From positions 1-37,897 of the forward strand of contig CANCGK010000002.1 in the NCBI GenBank assembly GCA_947377595.1: a DNA stretch of 37,897 nt. The letters run 5' to 3'. Of this stretch, positions 24,814 through 32,451 are shown one piece after another. Source of the stretch: a bacterium. GTDB lineage: Bacteria; Babelota; Babeliae; Babelales; Chromulinivoraceae. The notes beneath the pieces are model-generated. The model was not told the origin of the DNA and searched no databases. It saw nothing but the letters and a program-made list of their open reading frames with translations. The position numbers and the translations under genes are program-made. Within the stretch, counting starts at the first letter, position 1. Each line of letters begins with the position of its first letter.

Positions 24814-25911
24814 ATGTTATTACGCCAATTTAGAACTCAACATTTAAGCTACATTGTTGCTTCATTAATAGCTGGAATTACGTCTGTTGAGTATCTTATC
24901 CCAGGATTAATCCTATTGGTTATAACAACTGGAATGATTATATTTAATACTTCAAATAAGCTTAATATCTTAATTATAACATTCTGCTTTTTTTTTATTG
25001 GTTCAACGCGTTATCATCAATATCATGCTGCATACTTTGATCATGGTGAATGTTTGCATAAAAACTGTTCTATCATTGCCACTGTTCAGGAAATTTTGCC
25101 AAGATTTGAAAATAATGAACCAATATGCATTCTTTTACACATATCTCAAGTTTTTATAGGTCAAAAACAACATACTCTTCATAAAAAAATCTATTTATTT
25201 TTACCTTTTTATACCAAGCTGTGGGTAAAGCCGCATCAAATTATAGAAATTAAAAATATTATTTTAAAGCACCCTAACTCTGCTTCTTACCAAGAATACT
25301 TAATACGAGAAAATATTTGGGCGATTGCGCATCCAAAATCATTCACCTATACAACATGTAAAAAACCAAGCTTGTTTATGCAATACATACAAACCTTAAA
25401 CTCCATGCCTTTGCATATAACTGATCATGCCATATCTCAATTAACACATAGTTTATATCTATCTATTTTTTGTGGAAAAAAAATTAAAAGTCCTACAACA
25501 ACCAAATTAAAAGAACTTTTTTCATACTGGGGCCTATCTCATCATCTTGCACGCTCAGGACTTCACCTAGTTATTTTGATGAGCTTGCTCTTGTTTTTGC
25601 TATCTTGCATACCTTGCAGTTCTCTTCTTAAACAAAGAATATCAATTCTCTTATTGTTTTTTTACTACATAATGACTTATCCATCAGTAGCATTTATGCG
25701 AGCATTTTATATGTATCTAATCTACACGCTGTGCAAACAATTATACGTCCCTACTCATGCAATTCATATCTTACTCATTACGACACTGCTGACATTAATG
25801 CTCAATCCATGTCATCTTTTTTTTCTCGATTTTCAATTAAGTTTTAGCATAACATTACTTATTTTATGGTTTTCTCAAGTGACTAAAAATAGAAAAACTA
25901 TTGCTTTGTAG
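24814..25911 (+). CDS. Short ComEC/Rec2-like DNA-uptake channel protein
   Basis: A 365-residue inner-membrane protein. Residues 1-60 hold two or three membrane segments, then a non-membrane OB-like part (about 75-180), then the competence domain with FSYWGLSHHLARSGLHLVIL (the ComEC SGLH signature), RAFYMYLIY and NPCHLFFLDFQLSFSITLLIL. In full ComEC this domain continues and is often followed by a metallo-beta-lactamase domain; here the protein stops right after the FQLSF helix. It may be a short functional form or a truncated gene; no continuation is seen in the 59 bases after the stop. Role if active: passing single-stranded DNA into the cytoplasm. Confidence 0.85.
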   Translation: MLLRQFRTQHLSYIVASLIAGITSVEYLIPGLILLVITTGMIIFNTSNKLNILIITFCFFFIGSTRYHQYHAAYFDHGECLHKNCSIIATVQEILPRFENNEPICILLHISQVFIGQKQHTLHKKIYLFLPFYTKLWVKPHQIIEIKNIILKHPNSASYQEYLIRENIWAIAHPKSFTYTTCKKPSLFMQYIQTLNSMPLHITDHAISQLTHSLYLSIFCGKKIKSPTTTKLKELFSYWGLSHHLARSGLHLVILMSLLLFLLSCIPCSSLLKQRISILLLFFYYIMTYPSVAFMRAFYMYLIYTLCKQLYVPTHAIHILLITTLLTLMLNPCHLFFLDFQLSFSITLLILWFSQVTKNRKTIAL

Positions 25912-25970
25912 TTCACTCTTTTTTTATTGTCAATTCAAAATTATTGATTCTCCATTAAAAAGGATTTGTT

Positions 25971-27473
25971 ATGTACAAAACTCTTAAAAAACATGAATTT
26001 ATCAATATTATAAGCTTAATGAGCTTGATATTGTCTTTTCATAATATCATAACAAATGATAGCGTTCTTATTTCAAAACAAGAGTATACCAGTCTTATGC
26101 ACGAGCAAGACAATGATGAATTATATTGCACCATGGCAACTGAGGAAGAGCTGACTCAATTGCGCTCGATCAATCCTAAAAAGGCATACACTATCATCAT
26201 GTACATCGCTGCAGATAATGATTTACATCCCTTTGCTTGGAAAAATATTAAACAAATGGAAGCAATAGGCTCAAACGATAACGTCAATATCATCGTACAA
26301 CTCAACACCCCTGGATATCTTAACCCAACAAAACGATATATTATCAAAAAAGGCAAAAGGTTATTAATTCCAGCAGATGGAATCAACCCTACTCAAAAAT
26401 TAAATAGCGGCGACCCTCAAACATTGATTGATTGTGCTGCCTGGGCAATGCATTACTATCCTGCAGACAATTTAGTGATTAATTTGTGGGACCATGGATC
26501 TGGCGTATACGACCCAATTTCTGCACGGATTGTCAATTCATATGATCTTTTTAAATTTAATCAAGAAACTCAAGAACTTGAGCTTGATCGTACCATTGGT
26601 TACACGCAACGCATGGATGAATTCGCTCAATTAAGCCATGAAGACAAAGAAGACCACAGACAAAATAGCCGTGGTATTTGCTTTGATGAAACTTTTAAAA
26701 GCTACATGAACAATCAAGATTTAAAGTATGCTTTAAGTGAAATTCAAAATACCGTTTTAGGAGGAAAAAAAATTAGCATACTCTGGTTTGATGCATGTTT
26801 AATGGCAATGCTCGAAATTGCAAATTTAGCAAAAGATCACGTTGATTATCTGGTAGGTTCAGAAGAAGTAGAATTTGCATCAGGATCAAATTATGAATTA
26901 GTTTTAAGTGCGCTCATTGACCAAGCTATTTCACCACAAGATTTTGCATGTCACATTGTCGATAGTTACGAAAAAGCATATCAATTTATTACGCGAGACT
27001 TTACTCAATCAGCTATGGATTTATCGAGCATTGATGCTGTTGAGGCAAATGTTCATGCCGTGGCAACTCAAATTTTAATAGCACTACAAGAACAAAAGGG
27101 CAATTGCGTAACCAAACTCCTACAGCAATGCAAAGCTCGCCCTATGTGCACATGCTTCGAAGAACGCTCATATATCGATTTACGTCATTTTTACATGAAT
27201 CTGCAAGCAAATTTACAAAATATAAGCCTTACCAATTCTACAAGAGAAGGTATGGTAAAATTTACATTACTGCGACTCCTTGATCAAGGCATTAACCTCA
27301 TTAATTCAGCTGTTATTGATAATAAAGTTGGCAGCAATCTACCAAAAGCTGGTGGTATTGCTATTTATTTCCCAGAACGAGGGATGTTTCAATCATATCC
27401 AAAATGTGAATTTGCAAAAAGTAATAATTGGAGCGCCATGATCGCTCAATATTTACTGCGCAGAAAACTTTAA
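25971..27473 (+). CDS. Exported clostripain-family (C11) cysteine protease
   Basis: A 500-residue C11 peptidase with the caspase-like catalytic pair: His175 in INLWDHGSGVY and Cys276 in ILWFDACLMAMLEIA, followed by DYLVGSEEVEFASG, typical of the family. The fold starts with KAYTIIMYIAADNDLHPFAWKN. An N-terminal hydrophobic segment (about residues 11-27) suggests export or membrane anchoring. The 60-70-residue stretch between His and Cys includes an insertion. AAAGGA precedes the ATG. C11 enzymes usually cleave after Arg or Lys and mature by self-cleavage; the target here is unknown, possibly host or surface proteins. Confidence 0.92.
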   Translation: MYKTLKKHEFINIISLMSLILSFHNIITNDSVLISKQEYTSLMHEQDNDELYCTMATEEELTQLRSINPKKAYTIIMYIAADNDLHPFAWKNIKQMEAIGSNDNVNIIVQLNTPGYLNPTKRYIIKKGKRLLIPADGINPTQKLNSGDPQTLIDCAAWAMHYYPADNLVINLWDHGSGVYDPISARIVNSYDLFKFNQETQELELDRTIGYTQRMDEFAQLSHEDKEDHRQNSRGICFDETFKSYMNNQDLKYALSEIQNTVLGGKKISILWFDACLMAMLEIANLAKDHVDYLVGSEEVEFASGSNYELVLSALIDQAISPQDFACHIVDSYEKAYQFITRDFTQSAMDLSSIDAVEANVHAVATQILIALQEQKGNCVTKLLQQCKARPMCTCFEERSYIDLRHFYMNLQANLQNISLTNSTREGMVKFTLLRLLDQGINLINSAVIDNKVGSNLPKAGGIAIYFPERGMFQSYPKCEFAKSNNWSAMIAQYLLRRKL

Positions 27474-27491
27474 TAAACCAAAGAAGACTAA

Positions 27492-27536
27492 AAAAAGTAT
27501 AAGGGCTATCTTAAAAAATAAGCCCTTATACTTTTT
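27492..27536 (+). terminator. Terminator after the C11 protease, may work both ways
   Basis: A 16-bp perfect stem (27492-27507 with 27521-27536) with A5 on the left arm and T5 on the right arm. It separates the protease gene from the origin region. Confidence 0.9.
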
Positions 27537-27732
27537 ACCAAAATGCCTAGATTTCAACAATAAGATCATATTTTTCACGAAACAATCAAAAACTTGTAAT
27601 ATTTGCCAATGCGACCAAAAATCAAAAAAACATAGAAGCTCAAACACTTTTACAAAACAGCAATTCTATTTGAATAATTAAAATTATCAAAATGAAAACA
27701 CATTTTAGTGGGCATTGTCAGATTGTAATAAA

Positions 27733-27775
27733 ATGTGGATAAGTGGTGGATAAGTGGTGGATAAGTGGTGGATAA
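27733..27775 (-). repeat. DnaA-box array, left: four boxes at 11-bp steps
   Basis: On minus, box 27734-27742 is a perfect TTATCCACA; boxes 27745-27753, 27756-27764 and 27767-27775 are TTATCCACC, one base off. The starts are exactly 11 bp apart, so all four face the same side of the helix. The first 32 bp (27733-27764) are repeated exactly, inverted, at 27887-27918. Confidence 0.9.
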
Positions 27776-28012
27776 CTTTCGACCCTATGTGCAATAATAG
27801 CTCTGAATCAATATAATGAGTAGCTTACCTCTGAAAACCTCGACCCAGAGCCTGTTTCCAGAGGTGAAAAAAACTTATCCACATAGTTATCCACCACTTA
27901 TCCACCACTTATCCACATAAGTTTAAATTTTCAAAACATTGATCTGGAGAATGTTTTCGAATATTTTTTTTGAGTTATCCACCAAAAAAGTGTTCATCTA
28001 TTATTACTATTA
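27734..28012. other. oriC: Probable chromosomal replication origin (oriC)
   Basis: Nine DnaA boxes in 250 bp: four pointing left (27734-27775), four pointing right (27875-27917) and one more at 27975-27983. Between the two arrays is a 100-bp core with a 12-bp near-perfect hairpin (27827-27838 with 27854-27865). To the right is an AT-rich stretch suited to unwinding; its minus strand reads TAATAGTAATAATAG at 28012-27998, five TAA/TAG triplets like the DnaA-trio element. Base skew of the plus strand changes sign here. The region of 680 bases between the protease and nusA has no convincing gene. dnaA is not adjacent, which is known in several phyla. Confidence 0.85.
27875..27983 (+). repeat. DnaA-box array, right: four phased boxes plus one distal
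   Basis: Boxes at 27875-27883 (TTATCCACA), 27887-27895 and 27898-27906 (TTATCCACC), 27909-27917 (TTATCCACA), and a distal TTATCCACC at 27975-27983. Steps are 12, 11 and 11 bp. The array mirrors the left one. Confidence 0.9.
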
Positions 28013-28023
28013 TTTTTTATATA

Positions 28024-28029
28024 TATAAT
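28024..28029 (+). promoter_or_regulatory. Candidate -10 element upstream of nusA-infB
   Basis: TATAAT in a very AT-rich stretch; the hexamer 17 bases upstream (TTATTA) is a poor -35. If used, the nusA leader would be about 120 bases. Many chance matches are expected in such sequence. Confidence 0.3.
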
Positions 28030-28155
28030 ATAAGAATTATGAAGTTGAAGGAAAAACCTAAAAAGAATGTGAAATTTTCTTTTTTTGATTTTTTCTGCTA
28101 TCTTATAAATATATTCATTATTATATTATTAATTGTTGTAAGAAATATTTAAACT

Positions 28156-29235
28156 ATGTTACATAACGTAATATCAGAACTTGTTGATGAAAAAGGTTTA
28201 AAAAAATCTGATCTCAATGAGATTATCAAAGAAGGCATCTTAGCTGCATATTTAAAAAAATATCCAGAAGCTATTTTGCGTATAGAATTTGACAGATCTG
28301 GAGCTGTTACAGTTGAATCAGAAAAAAAAGTTGTCAATGAGTCCGATAACGAATTAACTCAAATCAGTATTCGTAAAGCTCGCTTTATAAAAAAAGGCGT
28401 GCAGTTAGATGAAACCATGTGGATTCCATTTGATGGAACTATTGGTCGAGTTGAAATTTTAAAAGCAAAACAAGTGATAGCCTCAAGAATTCGTGACGTT
28501 GAAGCTCTTAATGTTTATAACGAATTTATTGATAAAAAAGGCTCTATTGTGCATGGCACAGTTCATAAATGTGAAAATAGTGGCACGACAGTTATGCTAC
28601 GTGACACTCTTGCTTTTTTACCAAGATCTTTATCTATTCCAGAAGAAAGACATGTTGCTGGACGTCCAATTAAAGCCTTGTTGAAAGATGTTTATGCTGA
28701 ATATAGAGCTGGCGGACAACTTATTTTAGACCGTTCTTCAGGTGATTTTTTAATTAAATTACTTGAATTAGAAATTCCAGAAATTTATGACAAGCTTATT
28801 GAAATCAAAGGCGTTGCTCGTCAAGCTGGTTATAAATCAAAAATTATTGTAGCTTCAAATGATGCTAATATTGATCCGGTTGGAACATGTGTTGGTGTCG
28901 GCGGCGGTCGCATTAAGCCAATTTTAAAAGAATTGTGTACAGAAAAAATAGATGTTATTTCTTGGGTTAATTCAAAAGAAGAGCTTGTTAAAAATGCCCT
29001 TCGCCCAGCAGAAGTGAATAAAGTTGAAATTATTGACGGTCAAGCAAATGTTTGGTTGAGTGAAGATCAAAGAGCTTTTGCTATTGGTAAGATGGGGCAA
29101 AATATAGGTCTTGCAGCGCAATTGCTTGATGTTAACATTAATTTAATTTCATCTGGAAATTCAGAAAAATCAAGTGCTTTTGAGCACTCTGAGCAAGACG
29201 TTAATTATGACGTCGAAAATAATGACAATAACTAA
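28156..29235 (+). CDS. nusA: Transcription factor NusA
   Basis: Binds RNA polymerase and controls pausing, termination and antitermination. The 359-residue protein has the N-terminal polymerase-binding domain (residues 1 to about 125), an S1 domain (HGTVHKCENSGTTVMLRDTLAFLPR), and two KH domains with DPVGTCVGVGGGRIKPILKELCTEKIDVISW and AFAIGKMGQNIGLAAQLL. The GxRGxR loop of KH1 reads GVGGGR, a small departure. It lacks the C-terminal repeats of E. coli NusA, as do most bacteria. No good ribosome site is visible before the ATG. infB follows after 18 bases; rimP, often upstream, is absent. Confidence 0.96.
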   Translation: MLHNVISELVDEKGLKKSDLNEIIKEGILAAYLKKYPEAILRIEFDRSGAVTVESEKKVVNESDNELTQISIRKARFIKKGVQLDETMWIPFDGTIGRVEILKAKQVIASRIRDVEALNVYNEFIDKKGSIVHGTVHKCENSGTTVMLRDTLAFLPRSLSIPEERHVAGRPIKALLKDVYAEYRAGGQLILDRSSGDFLIKLLELEIPEIYDKLIEIKGVARQAGYKSKIIVASNDANIDPVGTCVGVGGGRIKPILKELCTEKIDVISWVNSKEELVKNALRPAEVNKVEIIDGQANVWLSEDQRAFAIGKMGQNIGLAAQLLDVNINLISSGNSEKSSAFEHSEQDVNYDVENNDNN

Positions 29236-29253
29236 GTACAAGTAGGGTTGTGA

Positions 29254-31137
29254 ATGCATATATACGAGTTTGCTAAAAAGTTTGATGTCGCTATAAAAGA
29301 CATCGTTGAACTCCTTAAAGAGCGTGGCGTTCGTCGAGCTGATGCAGAGTTCTCGCTATCAGAATCACATATTTCTTTTTTAAAGAAGCGCTTGCATTTA
29401 GGTGTTGTTAAAGAAGTTGTTGCGACAACGCGCGTTGATGTAGATATTGTTGATAAAGAAACATCTCTTGGTGATTTGGCTACTCAATTAGGTAGACCGG
29501 CAAGCGAAATTATAGTTTTTTTATTAAAACGTGGCATTGTTGCAAATATTAACAAGTTATTATCAAAAGATATGGTTTCTCTTGTTGCTCAAGAATACGG
29601 TGCAACAATTGTTGAGACTGCTAAAGACACAACAAATAAAAGTGGTGTTGTTAAGCAATCTTTAGAACGTGAACAAGTTGAACAAGAAAAGCGCGATCCA
29701 GTCGTTGTTATTGTTGGGCACGTTGATCATGGAAAAACTACATTGCTCGACTATATTCGTAAAGCAAAGGTTGCTTTAGGTGAAGCTGGAGGCATTACGC
29801 AGCATCTTGGAGCTTATAGCGTTGCGACAAAAAATGGCAACGTTGTGTTCCTTGATACTCCGGGTCACGAAGCTTTTTCGGTCATGCGTGAACGTGGTGT
29901 GAGTGTTGCTGATGTGGTTGTTCTTGTTGTTGCGGCTGATGATGGTGTAAAGCCTCAAACAATTGAAAGTATTAAAGCTGCTCAGTCATTGCAAGCTTCA
30001 ATCGTTGTTGCGATTAATAAAATTGATAAAGTTGATCAATCTCGCATTGATGTTGTAAAAAGAGATTTGTCTCAGTACGGATTGTTATCTGACGAATGGG
30101 GCGGACAAACTCCTTATGCGTTGATTTCTGCTAAAACAGGTGCTGGAGTTGATGATTTATTGGATTTATTAGCTTTACAAGCTGATATGCTTGATTTAGT
30201 TACTAATTCAAAAGTTGCCGCACGAGGTTACATTTTAGAATCACAAGTTAAAAAAGGCCGCGGTGCTGTTGCCTCATTGCTCTTGCATTGTGGTACATTA
30301 AGTGTGGGCGATTATTTCATTTGTGGAAATGTTGACGGAAAGATTAATTCTATCGTTGATGGTGCTGGCAATGTATTAAAATCTGTCGGACCTTCTCATC
30401 CGGTTTTGGTTTCTGGTTTTTCAGATTTACCAAAAGCTGGTGATTTGTTACATATTGCGACTCAAAAAGATATTAAAGTTCATCAGCAAGAAGTGTTAAG
30501 AGCTGCTGAAAATAAACAAATGTATGATGCATCTCAGCAGGCTTTAAATGTTATTGTTAAAGTTGGATCATTTTCATCTAAAGATGCAGTTATTTCATCT
30601 TTGCAAGCTATCCCGAGCTATAGATCATTGCCTATTCGTGTTATATCATCTGGTGTTGGCGATATTACCGTTAGTGACATTGAATTTGCAGAACAAGCTA
30701 AAGCGACGATTTATGGCCTTGATGTTAAATTAGAGCGTAATGCAGCTATTTTAAAAAGCGAAGTGCCAGTTAAGATTTATAATATTATTTATAAATTGAT
30801 TGATGATGCTCGCCAAGCTGTCCTTAAAACAAGACAACCTGAGTACATTGAAACTCAAGTCGGTAAAGCAACAGTAAAAGCAGTATTTAGAGTTAATTCA
30901 TCTATTATTGCTGGTGCTGGCGTTACTGATGGCGCTATGAAAAAAGGTTTGTTGGTTGCGATTTATAGAAATAGTAAAAAAATTGGCGAAGGCGTTGTTA
31001 AAAGTCTTCAAAAAGAAAAACGTGCTGTTGATATTGCGCCACAAGGATTTGATTGTGCGTTTCGTGTAGAATCGTTTGAATCTTGGAAAGTTGGCGATGA
31101 AGTTGTTTGCTTTAGTCGCGAAGAAAAGCCTTTTTAA
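29254..31137 (+). CDS. infB: Translation initiation factor IF-2
   Basis: A GTPase that brings initiator tRNA to the ribosome. The 627 residues include two IF2-N-type helical segments (about 1-45 and 65-115), a G domain with GHVDHGKT (residues 155-162), DTPGHE, NKID and SAKTG, then domains II-IV. The N-terminal region is much shorter than the roughly 890-residue E. coli protein, which is common outside enterobacteria. GTAGGG precedes the ATG. It forms an operon with nusA. Its plus strand is strikingly rich in G over C, as expected for a leading-strand gene right of the origin. Confidence 0.97.
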   Translation: MHIYEFAKKFDVAIKDIVELLKERGVRRADAEFSLSESHISFLKKRLHLGVVKEVVATTRVDVDIVDKETSLGDLATQLGRPASEIIVFLLKRGIVANINKLLSKDMVSLVAQEYGATIVETAKDTTNKSGVVKQSLEREQVEQEKRDPVVVIVGHVDHGKTTLLDYIRKAKVALGEAGGITQHLGAYSVATKNGNVVFLDTPGHEAFSVMRERGVSVADVVVLVVAADDGVKPQTIESIKAAQSLQASIVVAINKIDKVDQSRIDVVKRDLSQYGLLSDEWGGQTPYALISAKTGAGVDDLLDLLALQADMLDLVTNSKVAARGYILESQVKKGRGAVASLLLHCGTLSVGDYFICGNVDGKINSIVDGAGNVLKSVGPSHPVLVSGFSDLPKAGDLLHIATQKDIKVHQQEVLRAAENKQMYDASQQALNVIVKVGSFSSKDAVISSLQAIPSYRSLPIRVISSGVGDITVSDIEFAEQAKATIYGLDVKLERNAAILKSEVPVKIYNIIYKLIDDARQAVLKTRQPEYIETQVGKATVKAVFRVNSSIIAGAGVTDGAMKKGLLVAIYRNSKKIGEGVVKSLQKEKRAVDIAPQGFDCAFRVESFESWKVGDEVVCFSREEKPF

Positions 31138-31189
31138 GTGACGTTGCGCAAAGTTGCAATTTGTTGCATACATTAATATATGCTCATTA

Positions 31190-31214
31190 AAAGCCCCTTC
31201 TAGTAAGGGGCTTT
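31190..31214 (+). terminator. Hairpin after infB
   Basis: A 10-bp stem AAAGCCCCTT/AAGGGGCTTT (31190-31199 with 31205-31214), loop CTAGT. The following sequence is GTTGTTGTTGC, not a pure T run, so termination may be weak. The 298-base gap from infB to nfo holds this and the next hairpin; I see no gene in it. Confidence 0.75.
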
Positions 31215-31348
31215 GTTGTTGTTGCTTTTTTTGTTGTCAAAAGAATTTTGTACATTTGTATGATAATTATTTAATTTTAATTTCAGATCTCTGGCTATAA
31301 AATATTTGAAAAGATATTAAAGGTAGTATGGTTTGAGAACTGCTTATT

Positions 31349-31394
31349 AACAAGATGGGACTTATGGCTTTTAAGCTGCAAGTCCCATCTTGTT
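31349..31394. terminator. Long hairpin between infB and nfo, probably two-way
   Basis: A perfect 15-bp stem (31349-31363 with 31380-31394) whose loop contains a further GCTT/AAGC pairing. TTTTA follows on plus. On minus it lies about 40 bases after the nfo stop codon. Confidence 0.75.
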
Positions 31395-31435
31395 TTATAT
31401 GACTTTTGTATGTGTGCGAAAATTTTTAATATGAG

Positions 31436-32302
31436 TTATGCAAGTAAAGAGAGCAGTGTTTGTAGGTTTCTTTGGTGATCTTTTATTTCATTTTCTGTAA
31501 CAGGCGTTTCTAAAATTTTTGGTATATCAATAAATCGTGGATCGTTCATAATGAAGGTAAATCCTTGCAGTCCAATAGTGCCTTTACCAATATCTTCGTG
31601 GCGATCAACATGAGAGCCTCGTTCTTTTTTAGAATCATTGATATGAAACATTTTAAGATAATGTAATCCAATAATCTGATCAAAATGTTGAAATGTTTCT
31701 TCATAAGAATTTTTTGTTGATATATCATATCCTGCAACAAATGCATGACATGTATCAAAACATACTCCAATTCTTTTTTTATTTTCAACTTGATCAATCA
31801 TAGAAGCAATTTCTTCAAATATACTGCCGATACTTTTGCCTTGTCCGGCCATTGTTTCTATTAAGACTGTCGTTGAGCAATCAGATGTTGCTTGTAACGC
31901 TTGGTTAATATATTGACCAGTTCGTTTGATAGTTTCTTTTTTATTTGATAGTTCTGCTGTGCCAGGATGCAAAACAAGATAAGGAATCCCTAATTTTTGA
32001 CAGCGCTTTATTTCGTCAATAAGTGCGATATATGATTTTTCTTGCACTTCTGGAGTTATAGATCCTAGGTTAATTAAATATGATGCGTGAGCAACGATTA
32101 AAGATATATTCGAATTCTTTTTTTGCTCTGTAAGCGCCTGAATATCATCATCAATTATGGCTTTTGCTTTCCATTGACGATTACTTTTTGTAAAAATTTG
32201 TATTGCTGTGCAACCAATTTCTATGCCTTCATCAATTGCTTTAAAAAAACCTCCCGATATAGAAACGTGACAGCCAATAAGAATATTGTCTTTTTTTATC
32301 AT
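31436..32302 (-). CDS. nfo: Endonuclease IV (AP endonuclease)
   Basis: Cuts DNA 5' of abasic sites in base-excision repair. The 288-residue protein has the metal-binding blocks of the family: GCHVSISGG, VAHASYLINLGS, LVLHPGT, VLIETMAGQG, IGVCFDTCHAFVAGYD and HINDSKKERGSHVDRHEDIGKGTIG. I chose the ATG at 32302 (MIKKDNILIGCHVS): the longer frame from 32380 covers a good promoter and adds residues unlike the family. Identification is secure. Confidence 0.97.
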   Translation of the reverse strand: MIKKDNILIGCHVSISGGFFKAIDEGIEIGCTAIQIFTKSNRQWKAKAIIDDDIQALTEQKKNSNISLIVAHASYLINLGSITPEVQEKSYIALIDEIKRCQKLGIPYLVLHPGTAELSNKKETIKRTGQYINQALQATSDCSTTVLIETMAGQGKSIGSIFEEIASMIDQVENKKRIGVCFDTCHAFVAGYDISTKNSYEETFQHFDQIIGLHYLKMFHINDSKKERGSHVDRHEDIGKGTIGLQGFTFIMNDPRFIDIPKILETPVTENEIKDHQRNLQTLLSLLA

Positions 32303-32344
32303 AAAAAACCTAATTTTAAGATGAATATAAAGTAAGCATCGATC

Positions 32345-32372
32345 ATCATAGCCCGTTTCATAAATTTGACAA
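32345..32372 (-). promoter_or_regulatory. Sigma70-like promoter for nfo
   Basis: On minus: TTGTCA (32372-32367), 16-base spacer, TATGAT (32350-32345). Start would be near 32338, about 36 bases before the ATG at 32302. Confidence 0.6.
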
Positions 32373-32413
32373 ATTTCCATATATTATAGAAACTTAAAAT
32401 ACAAGACTTTTCT

Positions 32414-32419
32414 TATAAT
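32414..32419 (+). promoter_or_regulatory. Candidate -10 for the beta-barrel gene
   Basis: A perfect TATAAT about 33 bases before the ATG at 32452; no good -35 at the right distance. A TTGACA overlaps its end (32419-32424), but nothing like a -10 follows it. Confidence 0.35.
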
Positions 32420-32451
32420 TGACAAAAATTCCCTTTATATTCAGGATTTTC

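Noticed and set aside
27453..27647. 64-codon hydrophobic minus-strand frame left of the origin
   Set aside because: It runs through the 16-bp terminator stem and overlaps the protease gene end.
27733..27983. Repeats at the origin as a CRISPR array
   Set aside because: The repeat unit is 11 bp without spacers, the arrays are inverted to each other, and each unit is a DnaA box.
28039..28152. 37-codon frame (MKLKEKPKKNVKFSFF...) with one membrane segment just before nusA
   Set aside because: No ribosome site and an AT-rich setting where such hydrophobic frames arise by chance. It resembles SecE only in size class and layout, without its motifs. Conservation in relatives would revive it.
32419..32451. 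Upstream ATG for the beta-barrel protein and TTGACA at 32419 as a -35
   Set aside because: The signal peptide starts at 32452 with its own ribosome site; no -10 lies at the right distance from this TTGACA.
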